Both the position numbers and the translations under genes were made by a program. Shown here one piece after another: positions 42,217 to 50,860 of a DNA stretch of 64,000 bases. Source of the DNA: Flavobacteriales bacterium UBA7325 (lineage in GTDB: Bacteria > Bacteroidota > Bacteroidia > Flavobacteriales_D > Crocinitomicaceae); NCBI GenBank assembly GCA_002471375.1, contig DKPV01000025.1, forward strand, positions 89,733 through 153,732, read 5' to 3'. Each line of letters starts with the position of its first letter. Within the stretch, counting starts at the first letter, position 1. The notes beneath the pieces were generated by a model, which saw nothing but the letters and a program-made list of their open reading frames with translations, did not search any database and was not told where the DNA came from.

Positions 42217-42633
42217 ATGAAAAGCTATTCACAAAGTATCGGGATTATCGTTCTGCTCGCACTTCTATCTTCATGTCTTGGAGTGAAGCACACGAGTGAA
42301 ATAAAAACAAAAAGAGCTATGGTAAAACTTACAACCTTAACTCAAAGCGTTGAACTGAAAATCGGAGAGAAAGCCGTCTATGCAGGTTCAGTCCACGGTT
42401 CTGTTGGGACGCAGAAAAAATGTTGGTCCTCAGACGATGATGTATTGAAACTTATTAATAAAGATATTGAATACCATAACAAACCGAAGCCCGGGGAAAC
42501 TGGCGGCGATCGAGCTACTAAAACATACATTTTTGAAGCCCTAGCAGAGGGTGAAGCTACCGTTATTATTCAAAATTGGTTTCGCGGTGATCTCGAAGAG
42601 GAATCAAAAATTAAGGTAATAATCACCAAGTAA
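42217..42633 (+). CDS. Hypothetical lipoprotein
   Basis: A 138-residue lipoprotein with lipobox LLSSC (Cys20). The body is a predicted all-beta domain (VELKIGEKAVYAGSVHGSVG, GEATVIIQNWFRG), loosely like an Ig-type or chagasin-like sandwich. No catalytic or binding motif is clear. It is probably an outer-membrane-anchored small protein. Confidence 0.65.
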   Translation: MKSYSQSIGIIVLLALLSSCLGVKHTSEIKTKRAMVKLTTLTQSVELKIGEKAVYAGSVHGSVGTQKKCWSSDDDVLKLINKDIEYHNKPKPGETGGDRATKTYIFEALAEGEATVIIQNWFRGDLEEESKIKVIITK

Positions 42634-42734
42634 ACTAGGATCACAGAAGATCACTTGAAATTCATTTCCTTCACCATGCTATCACATAAGATTTTCAGGT
42701 AATTTCTTTTAAACCTGAGCAAGAGTGACTTAAA

Positions 42735-42742
42735 TAAATTTG
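42735..42742 (+). promoter_or_regulatory. Candidate -7 box for the Cys-rich lipoprotein gene
   Basis: TAAATTTG matches TAnnTTTG, 27 bases upstream of the ATG at 42770. Confidence 0.5.
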
Positions 42743-42769
42743 TATTTTAGAGAAAGAAATAAACACCCG

Positions 42770-43054
42770 ATGAAAGTATTAAAATTGTTAATCCCTGGAA
42801 TATTATCAATTGCATTAATCGCTTGTTCGGCAGAGGTAACTGACAATACTGAGCAATCAGAGGAATGTGGAGATGATTGTGAAAAGGAGTGCTGTGAGAA
42901 AGATAAAGACGAATGTTGTAGTAAGGATAAGCATGAGTGTTTTGAAGAATGCGGAAATAAGTGTGAATCAGAAAAAGAATGCGAAGAAAAGTGTGGTGAT
43001 GAGTGCAAATCAGAGCACGAAGAAGAGTCAAATGACGCTGAGGGCAGCGAATAG
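42770..43054 (+). CDS. Cys/Glu/Lys-rich lipoprotein, metallothionein-like composition
   Basis: A 94-residue lipoprotein. The signal peptide ends in lipobox LIAC (Cys19). The mature part has 12 further Cys at 33, 37, 41, 42, 49, 50, 57, 61, 65, 71, 75 and 79, mostly at i,i+4 spacing, embedded in Glu/Asp/Lys. The spacing would line the Cys along one face of a helix, suited to metal chelation. The tail (80-94) is acidic. It matches no family I recognise. Start is ATG at 42770; an upstream frame extension to 42740 would spoil the signal peptide. Confidence 0.8.
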   Translation: MKVLKLLIPGILSIALIACSAEVTDNTEQSEECGDDCEKECCEKDKDECCSKDKHECFEECGNKCESEKECEEKCGDECKSEHEEESNDAEGSE

Positions 43055-43077
43055 TCACAAATAATTGACTATTGAAA

Positions 43078-43107
43078 CCCCCTTTACATAACGCGAAGGG
43101 ATTTTTT
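43078..43107 (+). terminator. Terminator after the Cys-rich lipoprotein gene
   Basis: CCCTT and AAGGG (5-bp arms, 11-base loop) are followed by ATTTTTT. It is 26 bases past the stop and may also serve the convergent ICMT-like gene. Confidence 0.6.
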
Positions 43108-43113
43108 ATTTAA

Positions 43114-43863
43114 CTATGATCGATCATCTTCTCTTAGAACTTCCGTATGATGTTTAAGAGTTCTAAGAACAAAAGAAATAAGCAAAGCGATTAAGATGAC
43201 AACTCCATGCAACCATTTCCATTGCGGCTCGCCCGCAACAATCCAGTCTCGAACAAAATCAACATAAACAAAACCAATAATTGTTGCTGAAACTCCAGGA
43301 TATTCTCTCCTGAAAACTGTTTTCATTGAAAAGGAAATATCAGTTGGTTTGAAATTCTTTCGGGAAGGAATAAATGCAGGCGTCTCATCAGCCCAACCCA
43401 AGTATTCATCTCCAAATTCGCGTTCAAGAAACACTTCTTCAGCAAACATGATTCTTTCATAATAGAGCCAAAACAAGAGGCATACAATGATTGCAAACCA
43501 AATATTACCGGCAAAAACAACTATTCCGATCCAAAGAAAGAAATTACCTAGATAAAGCGGATGACGTACCGTGGAGTATATACCTGTTGTATTAAGAGCC
43601 TTAGCTTCTTGACCCCAAATATTTCTTCCCGAGGTCTGTTTAGAGCTCTTACCAATAGCGATCGCTCTGATTATTTGACCAGTTAGAGAAAATAAGACTC
43701 CACCAATAAGAAGGCTTAGCTCAACCCATGAATTCGCTACGATCATTTCAGCTCCCGAAAAATAGATCGCAGGCACTGCCAAAACGAAAAGTACAACCGG
43801 GATTTGTCCCCTGAACTTAAAGAGTTTATTGCCTTTTTTTTCGAACGAGTGCTTTAGAGCCAT
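43114..43863 (-). CDS. Isoprenylcysteine carboxyl methyltransferase (ICMT)/PEMT-like membrane protein
   Basis: A 249-residue multi-pass protein. The conserved core TGIYSTVRHPLYLGNFFLWIG followed by YYERIMFAEEVFLEREFGDEY is the ICMT/PEMT SAM-binding signature, with RHP and the distal Glu residues present. It has about five transmembrane helices, with an extra pair at the C-terminus (about 190-240). Its acceptor is unknown, since bacteria lack prenylated CaaX proteins of the eukaryotic kind; a lipid or small molecule is likely. Confidence 0.78.
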   Translation of the reverse strand: MALKHSFEKKGNKLFKFRGQIPVVLFVLAVPAIYFSGAEMIVANSWVELSLLIGGVLFSLTGQIIRAIAIGKSSKQTSGRNIWGQEAKALNTTGIYSTVRHPLYLGNFFLWIGIVVFAGNIWFAIIVCLLFWLYYERIMFAEEVFLEREFGDEYLGWADETPAFIPSRKNFKPTDISFSMKTVFRREYPGVSATIIGFVYVDFVRDWIVAGEPQWKWLHGVVILIALLISFVLRTLKHHTEVLREDDRS

Positions 43864-43925
43864 TGAAAAAGAATGTGTATATTGCCGGATTCGTACTACG
43901 AAATTAATAGAATTAGATCACTACA

Positions 43926-44315
43926 ATGGCAGAGATGGAAAAATATGAGATGGAGTTTTTATTGAGAACTTCTTTGAAGTCACTCGATACAATGATTAGT
44001 ACTCCAAGTGGCCTCAGCGAGTGGTTCGCGGATGACGTCAACATCAAAGATGACGTTTATTCGTTCTTTTGGGATGGAAGCAGTGAAGATGCACGACTAC
44101 TCAGTAAAAAAGCAAACGCGCGTGTTAAATGGCGATGGATTGAGGCTGAAGAAGATGGAGAAGATACTTTTTTCGAATTTAGATATGAAGTTGATCCTAT
44201 GACAAAATCAGTAATTCTTCTTGTTACAGATTTTGCAGAAGACGATGAACTTGATGAGTCGCAGCGTCTCTGGGAAAAGCAAATCGGTACGCTCAAACAA
44301 AAGCTCGGAGCATAA
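43926..44315 (+). CDS. START-like domain protein
   Basis: A 129-residue protein of the Bacteroidota START-like (AHSA1-related) group. KYEMEFLLRTSLKSLDTMIS opens the domain, and SGLSEWFADDV, VKWRWIEAEED and FFEFRYEVDPMTKSVIL are typical core strands. It is probably a small hydrophobic-ligand-binding protein. It usually sits upstream of the LptF/G gene in this phylum, and here the next gene starts 52 bases later. Confidence 0.8.
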   Translation: MAEMEKYEMEFLLRTSLKSLDTMISTPSGLSEWFADDVNIKDDVYSFFWDGSSEDARLLSKKANARVKWRWIEAEEDGEDTFFEFRYEVDPMTKSVILLVTDFAEDDELDESQRLWEKQIGTLKQKLGA

Positions 44316-44367
44316 AATATTAAACATATACTATCGTTCTATGCGTAGACGATAAATCACGGTTGGT

Positions 44368-45825
44368 TTGAAGCGACTTTATTCTTTTAGCATACGCTCG
44401 TTCGCAGGTCCTTTTGTGGTCACCTTTGTTATTTCAATGTTCATCCTTGTGATGCAATTTTTCTGGAAATACATTGATGATCTGATGGGTAAAGGTCTAT
44501 CTATTTCCGTAATATTAGAATTACTCTTCTATGTATCGGCAAGTTTAATTCCCTTGGCTCTGCCTTTGGCAATTCTTCTCTCGTCAATCATGACGCTTGG
44601 AAATCTAGCTGAACACAACGAACTTACGGCACTAAAATCAAGTGGACTATCACTTTATAAAATATTGAGACCATTAACAGGGATTGTAATTATTATTGCG
44701 ATTTGTACATTTTATTTCGCGAATTATGTAATTCCCGTTGCTAACCTTAAATGGCATTCACTTATTTGGGATATTCAACAAACGAAGATATCCTCCCTAC
44801 TAACCCCTGGTGCATATAGCAATGAACTAGATGGGTACGCAATCAAGATTGATGAAGGAACGGATGACACTTTCAAGGGTATTCTTATTCACGATCATAC
44901 TGATCCGATGATTATAAAGTCGGTACGAGCCGAAAGTGGAAATGTCTATAAATCAGAAACTGGAAAATACTTGTTTTTTGATTTGGTTAATGGTACTGTC
45001 GTAGAAGAGTTATCCAAACAGAATCCCCACTTCTTGCCTAATGGTGAAATACATGGGACTCCAAACACAAGACCTGCAAGAAGATCTTCCTTCGATCAAG
45101 CGACGTACAAGATAGATCTGGCAGGCTTTGACCTAAACCGATCTGATGAGGACATTTTCAAAGATAAACATGAGATGTTGAATGTGTTTCAGATCCAATA
45201 CACGCTTGATTCGATTCAGAAGAATGCAGAAGAAATCATCGACAATTTCTTACTTAAATTGAAAGAGAAACATCCTTACTTCACTTCTGTAAACTACGAC
45301 TCAAACGTAAAGAAGGTGAATGAAGATCCCGCTCTTGTTGCAGAACTAATTGACACCCTCATTGTTTTCAAGAACCTCTCCGTAGGTGAAAAAATTTCGG
45401 CAATCAATGTTGCTCAAACTCAACTGCGTAATAAAAATCAAAACTTGCAGAGTCAAGGTGATTTCTTAAATACGATGCAAAAAGATCAGCAGAGATACCT
45501 CATCGAGTTTCATCGTAAGTTTGCACTTACTTTTGCCATAATCATTCTTTTCTTCGTGGGTGCACCGCTTGGAGCCATTGTAAGAAAAGGAGGTTTCGGG
45601 GCACCAGTTGTGATTGCTGCACTTCTATTCATGGTCTATTTCGTACTAATCACCATTGGTGATGGGCTTGCAAAATCAGGCACGATTTCTCCATTTCTAG
45701 GAATGTGGATGGCATCAATAATATTAGCTCCAATAGCATTTTGGTTAATGCGATCAGCTGCTAACGACTCGCCAGTATTTAACAAAGAGGCATGGCTTAA
45801 ATTCTTTCGACTCAAAAAGCGATGA
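44368..45825 (+). CDS. LptF/LptG (YjgP/YjgQ) family permease
   Basis: A 485-residue inner-membrane protein. Helices at about 10-30, 55-80 and 100-120 are followed by a periplasmic region (about 125-370) and three C-terminal helices (about 378-470). MKRLYSFSIRSFAGPFVVTF is the family N-terminus and the start is TTG at 44368. It should form the membrane part of the lipopolysaccharide transporter with LptB. The stop overlaps the next start by 4 bases (ATGA). Bacteroidota usually have one such long LptF/G protein here. Confidence 0.87.
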   Translation: MKRLYSFSIRSFAGPFVVTFVISMFILVMQFFWKYIDDLMGKGLSISVILELLFYVSASLIPLALPLAILLSSIMTLGNLAEHNELTALKSSGLSLYKILRPLTGIVIIIAICTFYFANYVIPVANLKWHSLIWDIQQTKISSLLTPGAYSNELDGYAIKIDEGTDDTFKGILIHDHTDPMIIKSVRAESGNVYKSETGKYLFFDLVNGTVVEELSKQNPHFLPNGEIHGTPNTRPARRSSFDQATYKIDLAGFDLNRSDEDIFKDKHEMLNVFQIQYTLDSIQKNAEEIIDNFLLKLKEKHPYFTSVNYDSNVKKVNEDPALVAELIDTLIVFKNLSVGEKISAINVAQTQLRNKNQNLQSQGDFLNTMQKDQQRYLIEFHRKFALTFAIIILFFVGAPLGAIVRKGGFGAPVVIAALLFMVYFVLITIGDGLAKSGTISPFLGMWMASIILAPIAFWLMRSAANDSPVFNKEAWLKFFRLKKR

Positions 45826-47000
45826 AGGTTCTTTACATAACTAGTAAACCAATATTTCCTACCATCGACGGTGGTTGCGTTGCCATGGAAAGGTTTCTTG
45901 CTACACTTTTACGAGCGGACATTGTAGTTAAACACCTTCTGCTAGAAACAGATAAACACCAGTTCAAGCTAAGTGCGTATCCTGATGAAATTTATCAGAA
46001 AACACGTGCAGAGCATGTTAAAATAAACACTCAAGTAACTCCTTTCGGTGCCTTAAGACATCTTTTTAAGTCAGGCTCCTATAACATTGATCGGTTCTAC
46101 GATTCGAAGATGTCAGCGTTAATTCAAAAGTGCCTTAGCGATGAGAAATATGATTCAGTGATTTTTGATAGTCTTTTTACGACACCATATCTGGAAGAAA
46201 TCAGGTCTGCATTCAATGGAAAGCTGTACATCAGAACCCACAATGTAGAATGCGATTTGTGGAAGGGCTACGCAAAAGAAGCATCTGGACTAAAAAAATG
46301 GTACCTGAATCGACTTGCAAAAGATCTTGAGAAATATGAAATGGATACATTGTCTTCGATAGATGGGATTTTTTCGATTTCAGCTATCGATTCAGATCGC
46401 TTCGCTGATTTAGGGATAAAAACTCCCATCCACAATATCTCAGTAGCAGTAGAGAACTCCAAACTTGAGCATGATTACTCTAACAACAAGCCATATCATC
46501 TTGGGTCAATGGATTGGATCCCAAATCAAGAAGCAGTTGAGCGTTTAATCGAACTAACACCGCAAATTAGAAGTTCAATTCCTGAAATGGAATTACACAT
46601 CGCTGGACTGAATGCCGAAAACTATGTCAAATCGAATAAAGAACAAGGCATTGTTGTACACGGGTTTGTCAAAAAGATATACTCTTTTGGTAGTGAACAT
46701 GGAATTTTAGTGACTCCAATTCAATCCGGTTCTGGTATACGAATTAAAATTTTGGAAGCAATGGCGATTGGAATACCTGTTATAACAACCTCAATTGGCG
46801 CACAAGGAATCGACTATCACTCTTCGCAGTGTATGATGATCGCTGACACAGATAAAGAATTCGTTGAAGGCGCAATACGACTAATCACTGATCAGGGCCT
46901 GAGAGAAAAAATTGGTTCCAACGCTATCGATTATATTCGAAAAAATCATACTATTAACGACATAAGTATAAAACTCCTTGAAATCCTCGGTGGAAAATAA
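45822..47000 (+). CDS. GT4-like glycosyltransferase
   Basis: A 392-residue cytoplasmic GT-B glycosyltransferase. The N-terminal Rossmann opens with VLYITSKPIFPTIDGGCVAM, and the C-terminal donor-binding lobe has SMDWIPNQEAVERLIEL, HGFVKKIY, and SGSGIRIKILEAMAIGIPVI (the family E-x7-E region). The sugar and acceptor are unknown. It overlaps the LptF/G gene by 4 bases and the next glycosyltransferase by 23, so all three are coupled. Confidence 0.83.
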   Translation: MKVLYITSKPIFPTIDGGCVAMERFLATLLRADIVVKHLLLETDKHQFKLSAYPDEIYQKTRAEHVKINTQVTPFGALRHLFKSGSYNIDRFYDSKMSALIQKCLSDEKYDSVIFDSLFTTPYLEEIRSAFNGKLYIRTHNVECDLWKGYAKEASGLKKWYLNRLAKDLEKYEMDTLSSIDGIFSISAIDSDRFADLGIKTPIHNISVAVENSKLEHDYSNNKPYHLGSMDWIPNQEAVERLIELTPQIRSSIPEMELHIAGLNAENYVKSNKEQGIVVHGFVKKIYSFGSEHGILVTPIQSGSGIRIKILEAMAIGIPVITTSIGAQGIDYHSSQCMMIADTDKEFVEGAIRLITDQGLREKIGSNAIDYIRKNHTINDISIKLLEILGGK

Positions 47001-48165
47001 AAAACAGATCTTGATACTTGTTTCACGTTTCCCCTATCCTCTTGATAAGGGTGATAAACTTCGTGCATTCCACCAACTTAAGGAGTTGAGTAAATCTTTT
47101 GACGTCACGCTTTTTGCATTATCAGATCAGGAGGTCTCTGCAGAGCACAAAGAAATCGTACAAAAATATTGCGCTCATATTGTTGTTCACCAGCAGACAA
47201 TGATTCAAATTGCCTGGAATACGTTCAAATCTTTCTTTAACAGTTCTCCTTTCCAGGTCGGCTATTTTTACAGTACGAAAGCGCACAGAGCCGTTAAAAA
47301 CTTAATTAAAGACAATGGCTACAAACATATTTATTGTCAGCTAATTAGAATGTCAGAATACGTGAAAGATGAGCATTCCATTCCTAAGACTATTGATTTT
47401 CAAGATGCATTAAGTGCCGGTATCCAAAGACGCGTTGAAAAACAACCATTCTATAAAAAGTGGCTGTTCAAATCGGAAGCCAAAAGACTAAGGGCATATG
47501 AAAGTAAAATGTTTGACTTCTTTGAGAACAAAACAATTATTAGTCAGCAAGATAGACTCCTAATACTTCACCCGGAAGCGAGTAAGATCAGGTGTGTTCC
47601 GAATGGAATTGATGCTTCATTCTTTGAAAAATCACCTATTGAAAAAACCCATGACTTCCTGTTTATTGGCAATATGAGCTACCCGCCGAACATCGAAGCA
47701 GTAACATACATCCACAACAACTTATTACCTCATTTCCCTCAAAGTAAACTGCTGATTTCAGGCTCGTCACCAACGTCTGAGGTTCTCAAACTTTCTGAAA
47801 CCTCTGATCAAGTAGATGTAACTGGATGGGTAGATGACATTCGATCCTCTTACCAACGAGGGAAAATTTTTGTAGCACCAATGATGCTTGGTACTGGAAT
47901 GCAAAACAAACTGCTCGAAGCAATGGCGATGGGAATCCCATGTATCACTACAAATCTGGCTAATGCTCCAATCCGAACTACCCATAAAAAAGAGATCTTA
48001 GTAGCTAATGATGAACTTGAATTCGTTTCATCAATTAAGCAATTGCTTAACAACCATGAACTCTACGGGAAAATCCAACAGAATGCATCAGCTTTTGTGA
48101 GGGATGAATATAGCTGGGAAAAAGCCACATCAGAATTAATTGAATTGATTCATAATCCTTTGTAA
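46978..48165 (+). CDS. GT4-like glycosyltransferase
   Basis: A 395-residue GT-B enzyme, a paralogue in architecture of its neighbour. The N-terminal motif is LVSRFPYPLDKGDKLRAFHQ; the donor lobe has FIGNMSYPPNIEAVTYI, VTGWVDDI and GTGMQNKLLEAMAMGIPCI. The start is TTG at 46978 (or GTG at 46990), overlapping the upstream gene. It probably adds sugars to LPS, capsule or a glycolipid, given its linkage to LptF/G. No Wzx or polymerase gene is nearby. Confidence 0.82.
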   Translation: MKSSVENKKQILILVSRFPYPLDKGDKLRAFHQLKELSKSFDVTLFALSDQEVSAEHKEIVQKYCAHIVVHQQTMIQIAWNTFKSFFNSSPFQVGYFYSTKAHRAVKNLIKDNGYKHIYCQLIRMSEYVKDEHSIPKTIDFQDALSAGIQRRVEKQPFYKKWLFKSEAKRLRAYESKMFDFFENKTIISQQDRLLILHPEASKIRCVPNGIDASFFEKSPIEKTHDFLFIGNMSYPPNIEAVTYIHNNLLPHFPQSKLLISGSSPTSEVLKLSETSDQVDVTGWVDDIRSSYQRGKIFVAPMMLGTGMQNKLLEAMAMGIPCITTNLANAPIRTTHKKEILVANDELEFVSSIKQLLNNHELYGKIQQNASAFVRDEYSWEKATSELIELIHNPL

Positions 48166-48205
48166 TTTTTAGGGATTCTACACGTCCTATCATATATATT
48201 TCCTG

Positions 48206-48213
48206 TAATTTTG
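48206..48213 (+). promoter_or_regulatory. Candidate -7 box for ribBA
   Basis: TAATTTTG matches TAnnTTTG, 20 bases ahead of the ribBA ATG. No FMN riboswitch fold is apparent in the short 48166-48233 leader. Confidence 0.5.
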
Positions 48214-48233
48214 TAGTAAACTTGGATTAACGT

Positions 48234-49448
48234 ATGAAGATTAAATTAAACACGATTGATGAAGCTATCCAGGATATTAAGGATGGAAAAGTAATCATAG
48301 TCGTAGACGATGAAAATCGTGAAAATGAGGGAGACTTCGTAACAGCTGCACACAATGTAACACCTGAGGTTATCAATTTCATGGCAACTCATGGACGTGG
48401 TTTGGTTTGCGCCCCTCTACTTGAGGAAAGATGTGACCAATTAGGCTTAAAATTGATGGTCAAAAACAATTCAGCTGCATATGAAACAGCTTTCACTGTA
48501 TCAGTGGATTTAAACGGCCATGGTTGTACTACAGGGATCAGCGCAAGTGATAGATCAAAAACGATTCAAGCTCTGATTGATCCAAACATCCGACCGGAAG
48601 AAATTGGGAAACCAGGACATATATTTCCACTTAGAGCGAAAAAAGGAGGTGTTCTCAGAAGAGCAGGGCACACGGAAGCAGCAGTGGACCTTTCAAGATT
48701 AGCAGGTTTTGAACCGGCTGGTGTGATCGTTGAAATATTGAATGAAGACGGATCAATGGCGAGATTGCCAGAATTGGCTGTAATAGCTAAGAAGTTTGAT
48801 CTAAAGTTGATTTCAATTGAAGACTTGATAGAATACCGAATTAAAACGGAATCTCTTATCAAGGAAGTTATCGACGTGAAAATGCCAACAGAGTATGGTG
48901 ATTTCGATCTATTCTTATACAAAGAAGTAAATACAGATAAAGAACACCTTGCTGTTGTAAAAGGCACTTGGGAAGAAGATGAGCCAATCTTAGTACGCGT
49001 TCATTCATCATGTATGACTGGTGATATATTCGGATCATGTCGTTGTGACTGTGGGCCGCAACTCTCAAAATCGATGGAAATGATCGAGAAAGCTGGCAAA
49101 GGTGTGGTCGTATACATGAACCAAGAAGGTCGAGGAATTGGCTTGACTAATAAATTAAAAGCATATAAGCTTCAGGAAGAAGGTTATGATACACTTGAAG
49201 CAAATCTAAAGCTTGGCTTTAAAGATGACGAACGTGATTACGGTATTGGTGCTCAAATTCTAAGAAAACTTGGAGTTTCTAAAATGAAGTTAATGTCTAA
49301 CAACCCGAAGAAAAGAACTGGACTCATCGGTTATGATTTGGAAGTTGTGGACAATATTGCATTAGAAATTCCTGCAAACGAACATAACGAGGGCTATCTG
49401 AAGACTAAGCGAGATAAGATGGGGCACTCACTCAAATTGGATAACTAG
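48234..49448 (+). CDS. ribBA: Bifunctional 3,4-dihydroxy-2-butanone 4-phosphate synthase/GTP cyclohydrolase II
   Basis: A 404-residue fusion for riboflavin synthesis. The N-terminal RibB domain (about 1-200) has VVDDENRENEGDFV, HGRGLVCAPL and FPLRAKKGGVLRRAGHTEA. The C-terminal RibA domain (about 205-400) has VRVHSSCMTGDIFGSCRCDC with the zinc Cys, YMNQEGRGIGL and SNNPKKRTGL. Both active sites look complete. It is followed directly by the LolD-like gene. Confidence 0.95.
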   Translation: MKIKLNTIDEAIQDIKDGKVIIVVDDENRENEGDFVTAAHNVTPEVINFMATHGRGLVCAPLLEERCDQLGLKLMVKNNSAAYETAFTVSVDLNGHGCTTGISASDRSKTIQALIDPNIRPEEIGKPGHIFPLRAKKGGVLRRAGHTEAAVDLSRLAGFEPAGVIVEILNEDGSMARLPELAVIAKKFDLKLISIEDLIEYRIKTESLIKEVIDVKMPTEYGDFDLFLYKEVNTDKEHLAVVKGTWEEDEPILVRVHSSCMTGDIFGSCRCDCGPQLSKSMEMIEKAGKGVVVYMNQEGRGIGLTNKLKAYKLQEEGYDTLEANLKLGFKDDERDYGIGAQILRKLGVSKMKLMSNNPKKRTGLIGYDLEVVDNIALEIPANEHNEGYLKTKRDKMGHSLKLDN

Positions 49449-50102
49449 ATGCTTAGCGCTAAGGGAATAATTAAATCATTTGAATCACTTGAAATTCTCA
49501 AGGGGATTGACCTTCAAATTACGGAAGGTGAAATCGTGTCAATTGTAGGTTCTTCAGGCGCTGGAAAGACAACACTTCTCCAAATACTAGGTACACTTGA
49601 CTCCCCAGATGCTGGATCACTTACCCTTGATGGAATCAACCCATTTGAACTGAGTGCTAAACAACTATCGGCATATAGAAATCAGCAGGTTGGATTCATT
49701 TTTCAGTTCCATCAACTATTACCTGAATTCACTGCATTAGAAAATATAATTCTTCCTGCCCTCATTCAAGGTAGAGCAATGAAGGAATCTAAATCTGAAG
49801 CAATGCAGCTTCTAGAGATGCTTGGGTTGAAAGATCGTGCGACACATAGGCCAAGTGAATTATCAGGTGGAGAGCAACAAAGGATCGCAGTAGCTCGTTC
49901 GTTAATCAATCGACCTAAAGTCATCTTCGCAGATGAACCATCTGGTAATTTGGATAGTAAAAATTCAAAGGAGCTTCACCAATTGTTCTTTGATCTAAGA
50001 GATCAATTCAAGCAAACATTCATCATCGTAACTCATAACGAAGATCTCGCAAATATGACGGACCGTAAGTTACAAATGGCGGATGGGTTGATTATCGAAT
50101 AG
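49449..50102 (+). CDS. ABC transporter ATP-binding protein, LolD family
   Basis: A 217-residue ATPase. Walker A is GSSGAGKTT (34-42), signature LSGGEQQRIAVARSL is near 137, and Walker B is KVIFADEPSGNLDS. The compact size and FIFQFHQLLPEFTALENI fit the LolD/MacB/FtsE type, which moves lipoproteins or extrudes substrates with a FtsX-like permease. No permease is adjacent. The ATG directly follows the ribBA stop. Confidence 0.9.
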   Translation: MLSAKGIIKSFESLEILKGIDLQITEGEIVSIVGSSGAGKTTLLQILGTLDSPDAGSLTLDGINPFELSAKQLSAYRNQQVGFIFQFHQLLPEFTALENIILPALIQGRAMKESKSEAMQLLEMLGLKDRATHRPSELSGGEQQRIAVARSLINRPKVIFADEPSGNLDSKNSKELHQLFFDLRDQFKQTFIIVTHNEDLANMTDRKLQMADGLIIE

Positions 50103-50108
50103 CCCGAA

Positions 50109-50852
50109 ATGACGAAACCGGAATTGAAAGAATACCTTGATTTCAAGGCGGAGCAATACAATCAGAAATCATTCATCGCAACTGATCCGATTCAAATCCC
50201 TCATAAGTTCGCGAAGAAAGAGGATATTGAAATAATTGGTTTTCTAGTGGCAACCATTGCTTGGGGCCAAAGAGCCACCATCATTAAGAACGGGGAGAAG
50301 CTAATCAGGATTATGAATAATGCTCCGCATGATTTCATACTGAACTATGAGTCACAACCACTCGAATTTGTTCATCGGACCTTTAATGCGACTGATTTAG
50401 ATTTCTTTTTTCGATCATTGAGGGTCATATACGAGAAAGGTGACTTAGAGAGCGTATTCTGCAACCATTCTGATATTCCTGGAATCAAAGGTAGAATTAT
50501 CAGTTTTCGAGAATCATTCTTAGGGGTTGAACACGAAAAACGTTCTGAAAAGCACCTGTCAAACCCTCTAAAAAACTCAGCGGCAAAAAGAATTAACATG
50601 TTTCTACGCTGGATGGTGAGAGATGATCAGCAAGGAGTTGATTTTGGCATCTGGAAATCAATTCCAAAATCCGAGCTCTATCTTCCATTGGATGTCCACA
50701 CAAGTCGTCATGCAAGAAATTTAGGACTTCTAAATCGAAAACAAGACGATTGGAAGGCACTGGAAGAACTCATGAATAACTTATCTGAATTTGACCCTGT
50801 CGATCCTTGCAAGTATGATTTTGCGCTATTTGGTATTGGCGCATTCGAATAA
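50109..50852 (+). CDS. TIGR02757 family protein
   Basis: A 247-residue protein of a conserved family of unknown function common in Bacteroidota and Spirochaetes. Characteristic segments are IGFLVATIAWGQRATIIKNG, AAKRINMFLRWMVRDDQQGV and LYLPLDVHTSRHARNLGLL, with the C-terminal DPVDPCKYDFALFGIGAFE. Helical content resembles HhH-type DNA glycosylases, but the catalytic motif is not evident. It begins 6 bases after the LolD-like gene. Confidence 0.85.
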   Translation: MTKPELKEYLDFKAEQYNQKSFIATDPIQIPHKFAKKEDIEIIGFLVATIAWGQRATIIKNGEKLIRIMNNAPHDFILNYESQPLEFVHRTFNATDLDFFFRSLRVIYEKGDLESVFCNHSDIPGIKGRIISFRESFLGVEHEKRSEKHLSNPLKNSAAKRINMFLRWMVRDDQQGVDFGIWKSIPKSELYLPLDVHTSRHARNLGLLNRKQDDWKALEELMNNLSEFDPVDPCKYDFALFGIGAFE

Positions 50853-50860
50853 GAAGTTCA

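Noticed and set aside
42730..43058. Ser/His-rich and other open frames opposite the Cys-rich lipoprotein gene
   Set aside because: They are reverse-strand shadows of a repetitive Cys/Glu/Lys codon stretch; the plus-strand gene has a lipobox, promoter and terminator.
48166..48233. FMN riboswitch ahead of ribBA
   Set aside because: Only about 68 bases separate ribBA from the upstream gene, and no conserved RFN helices are visible.
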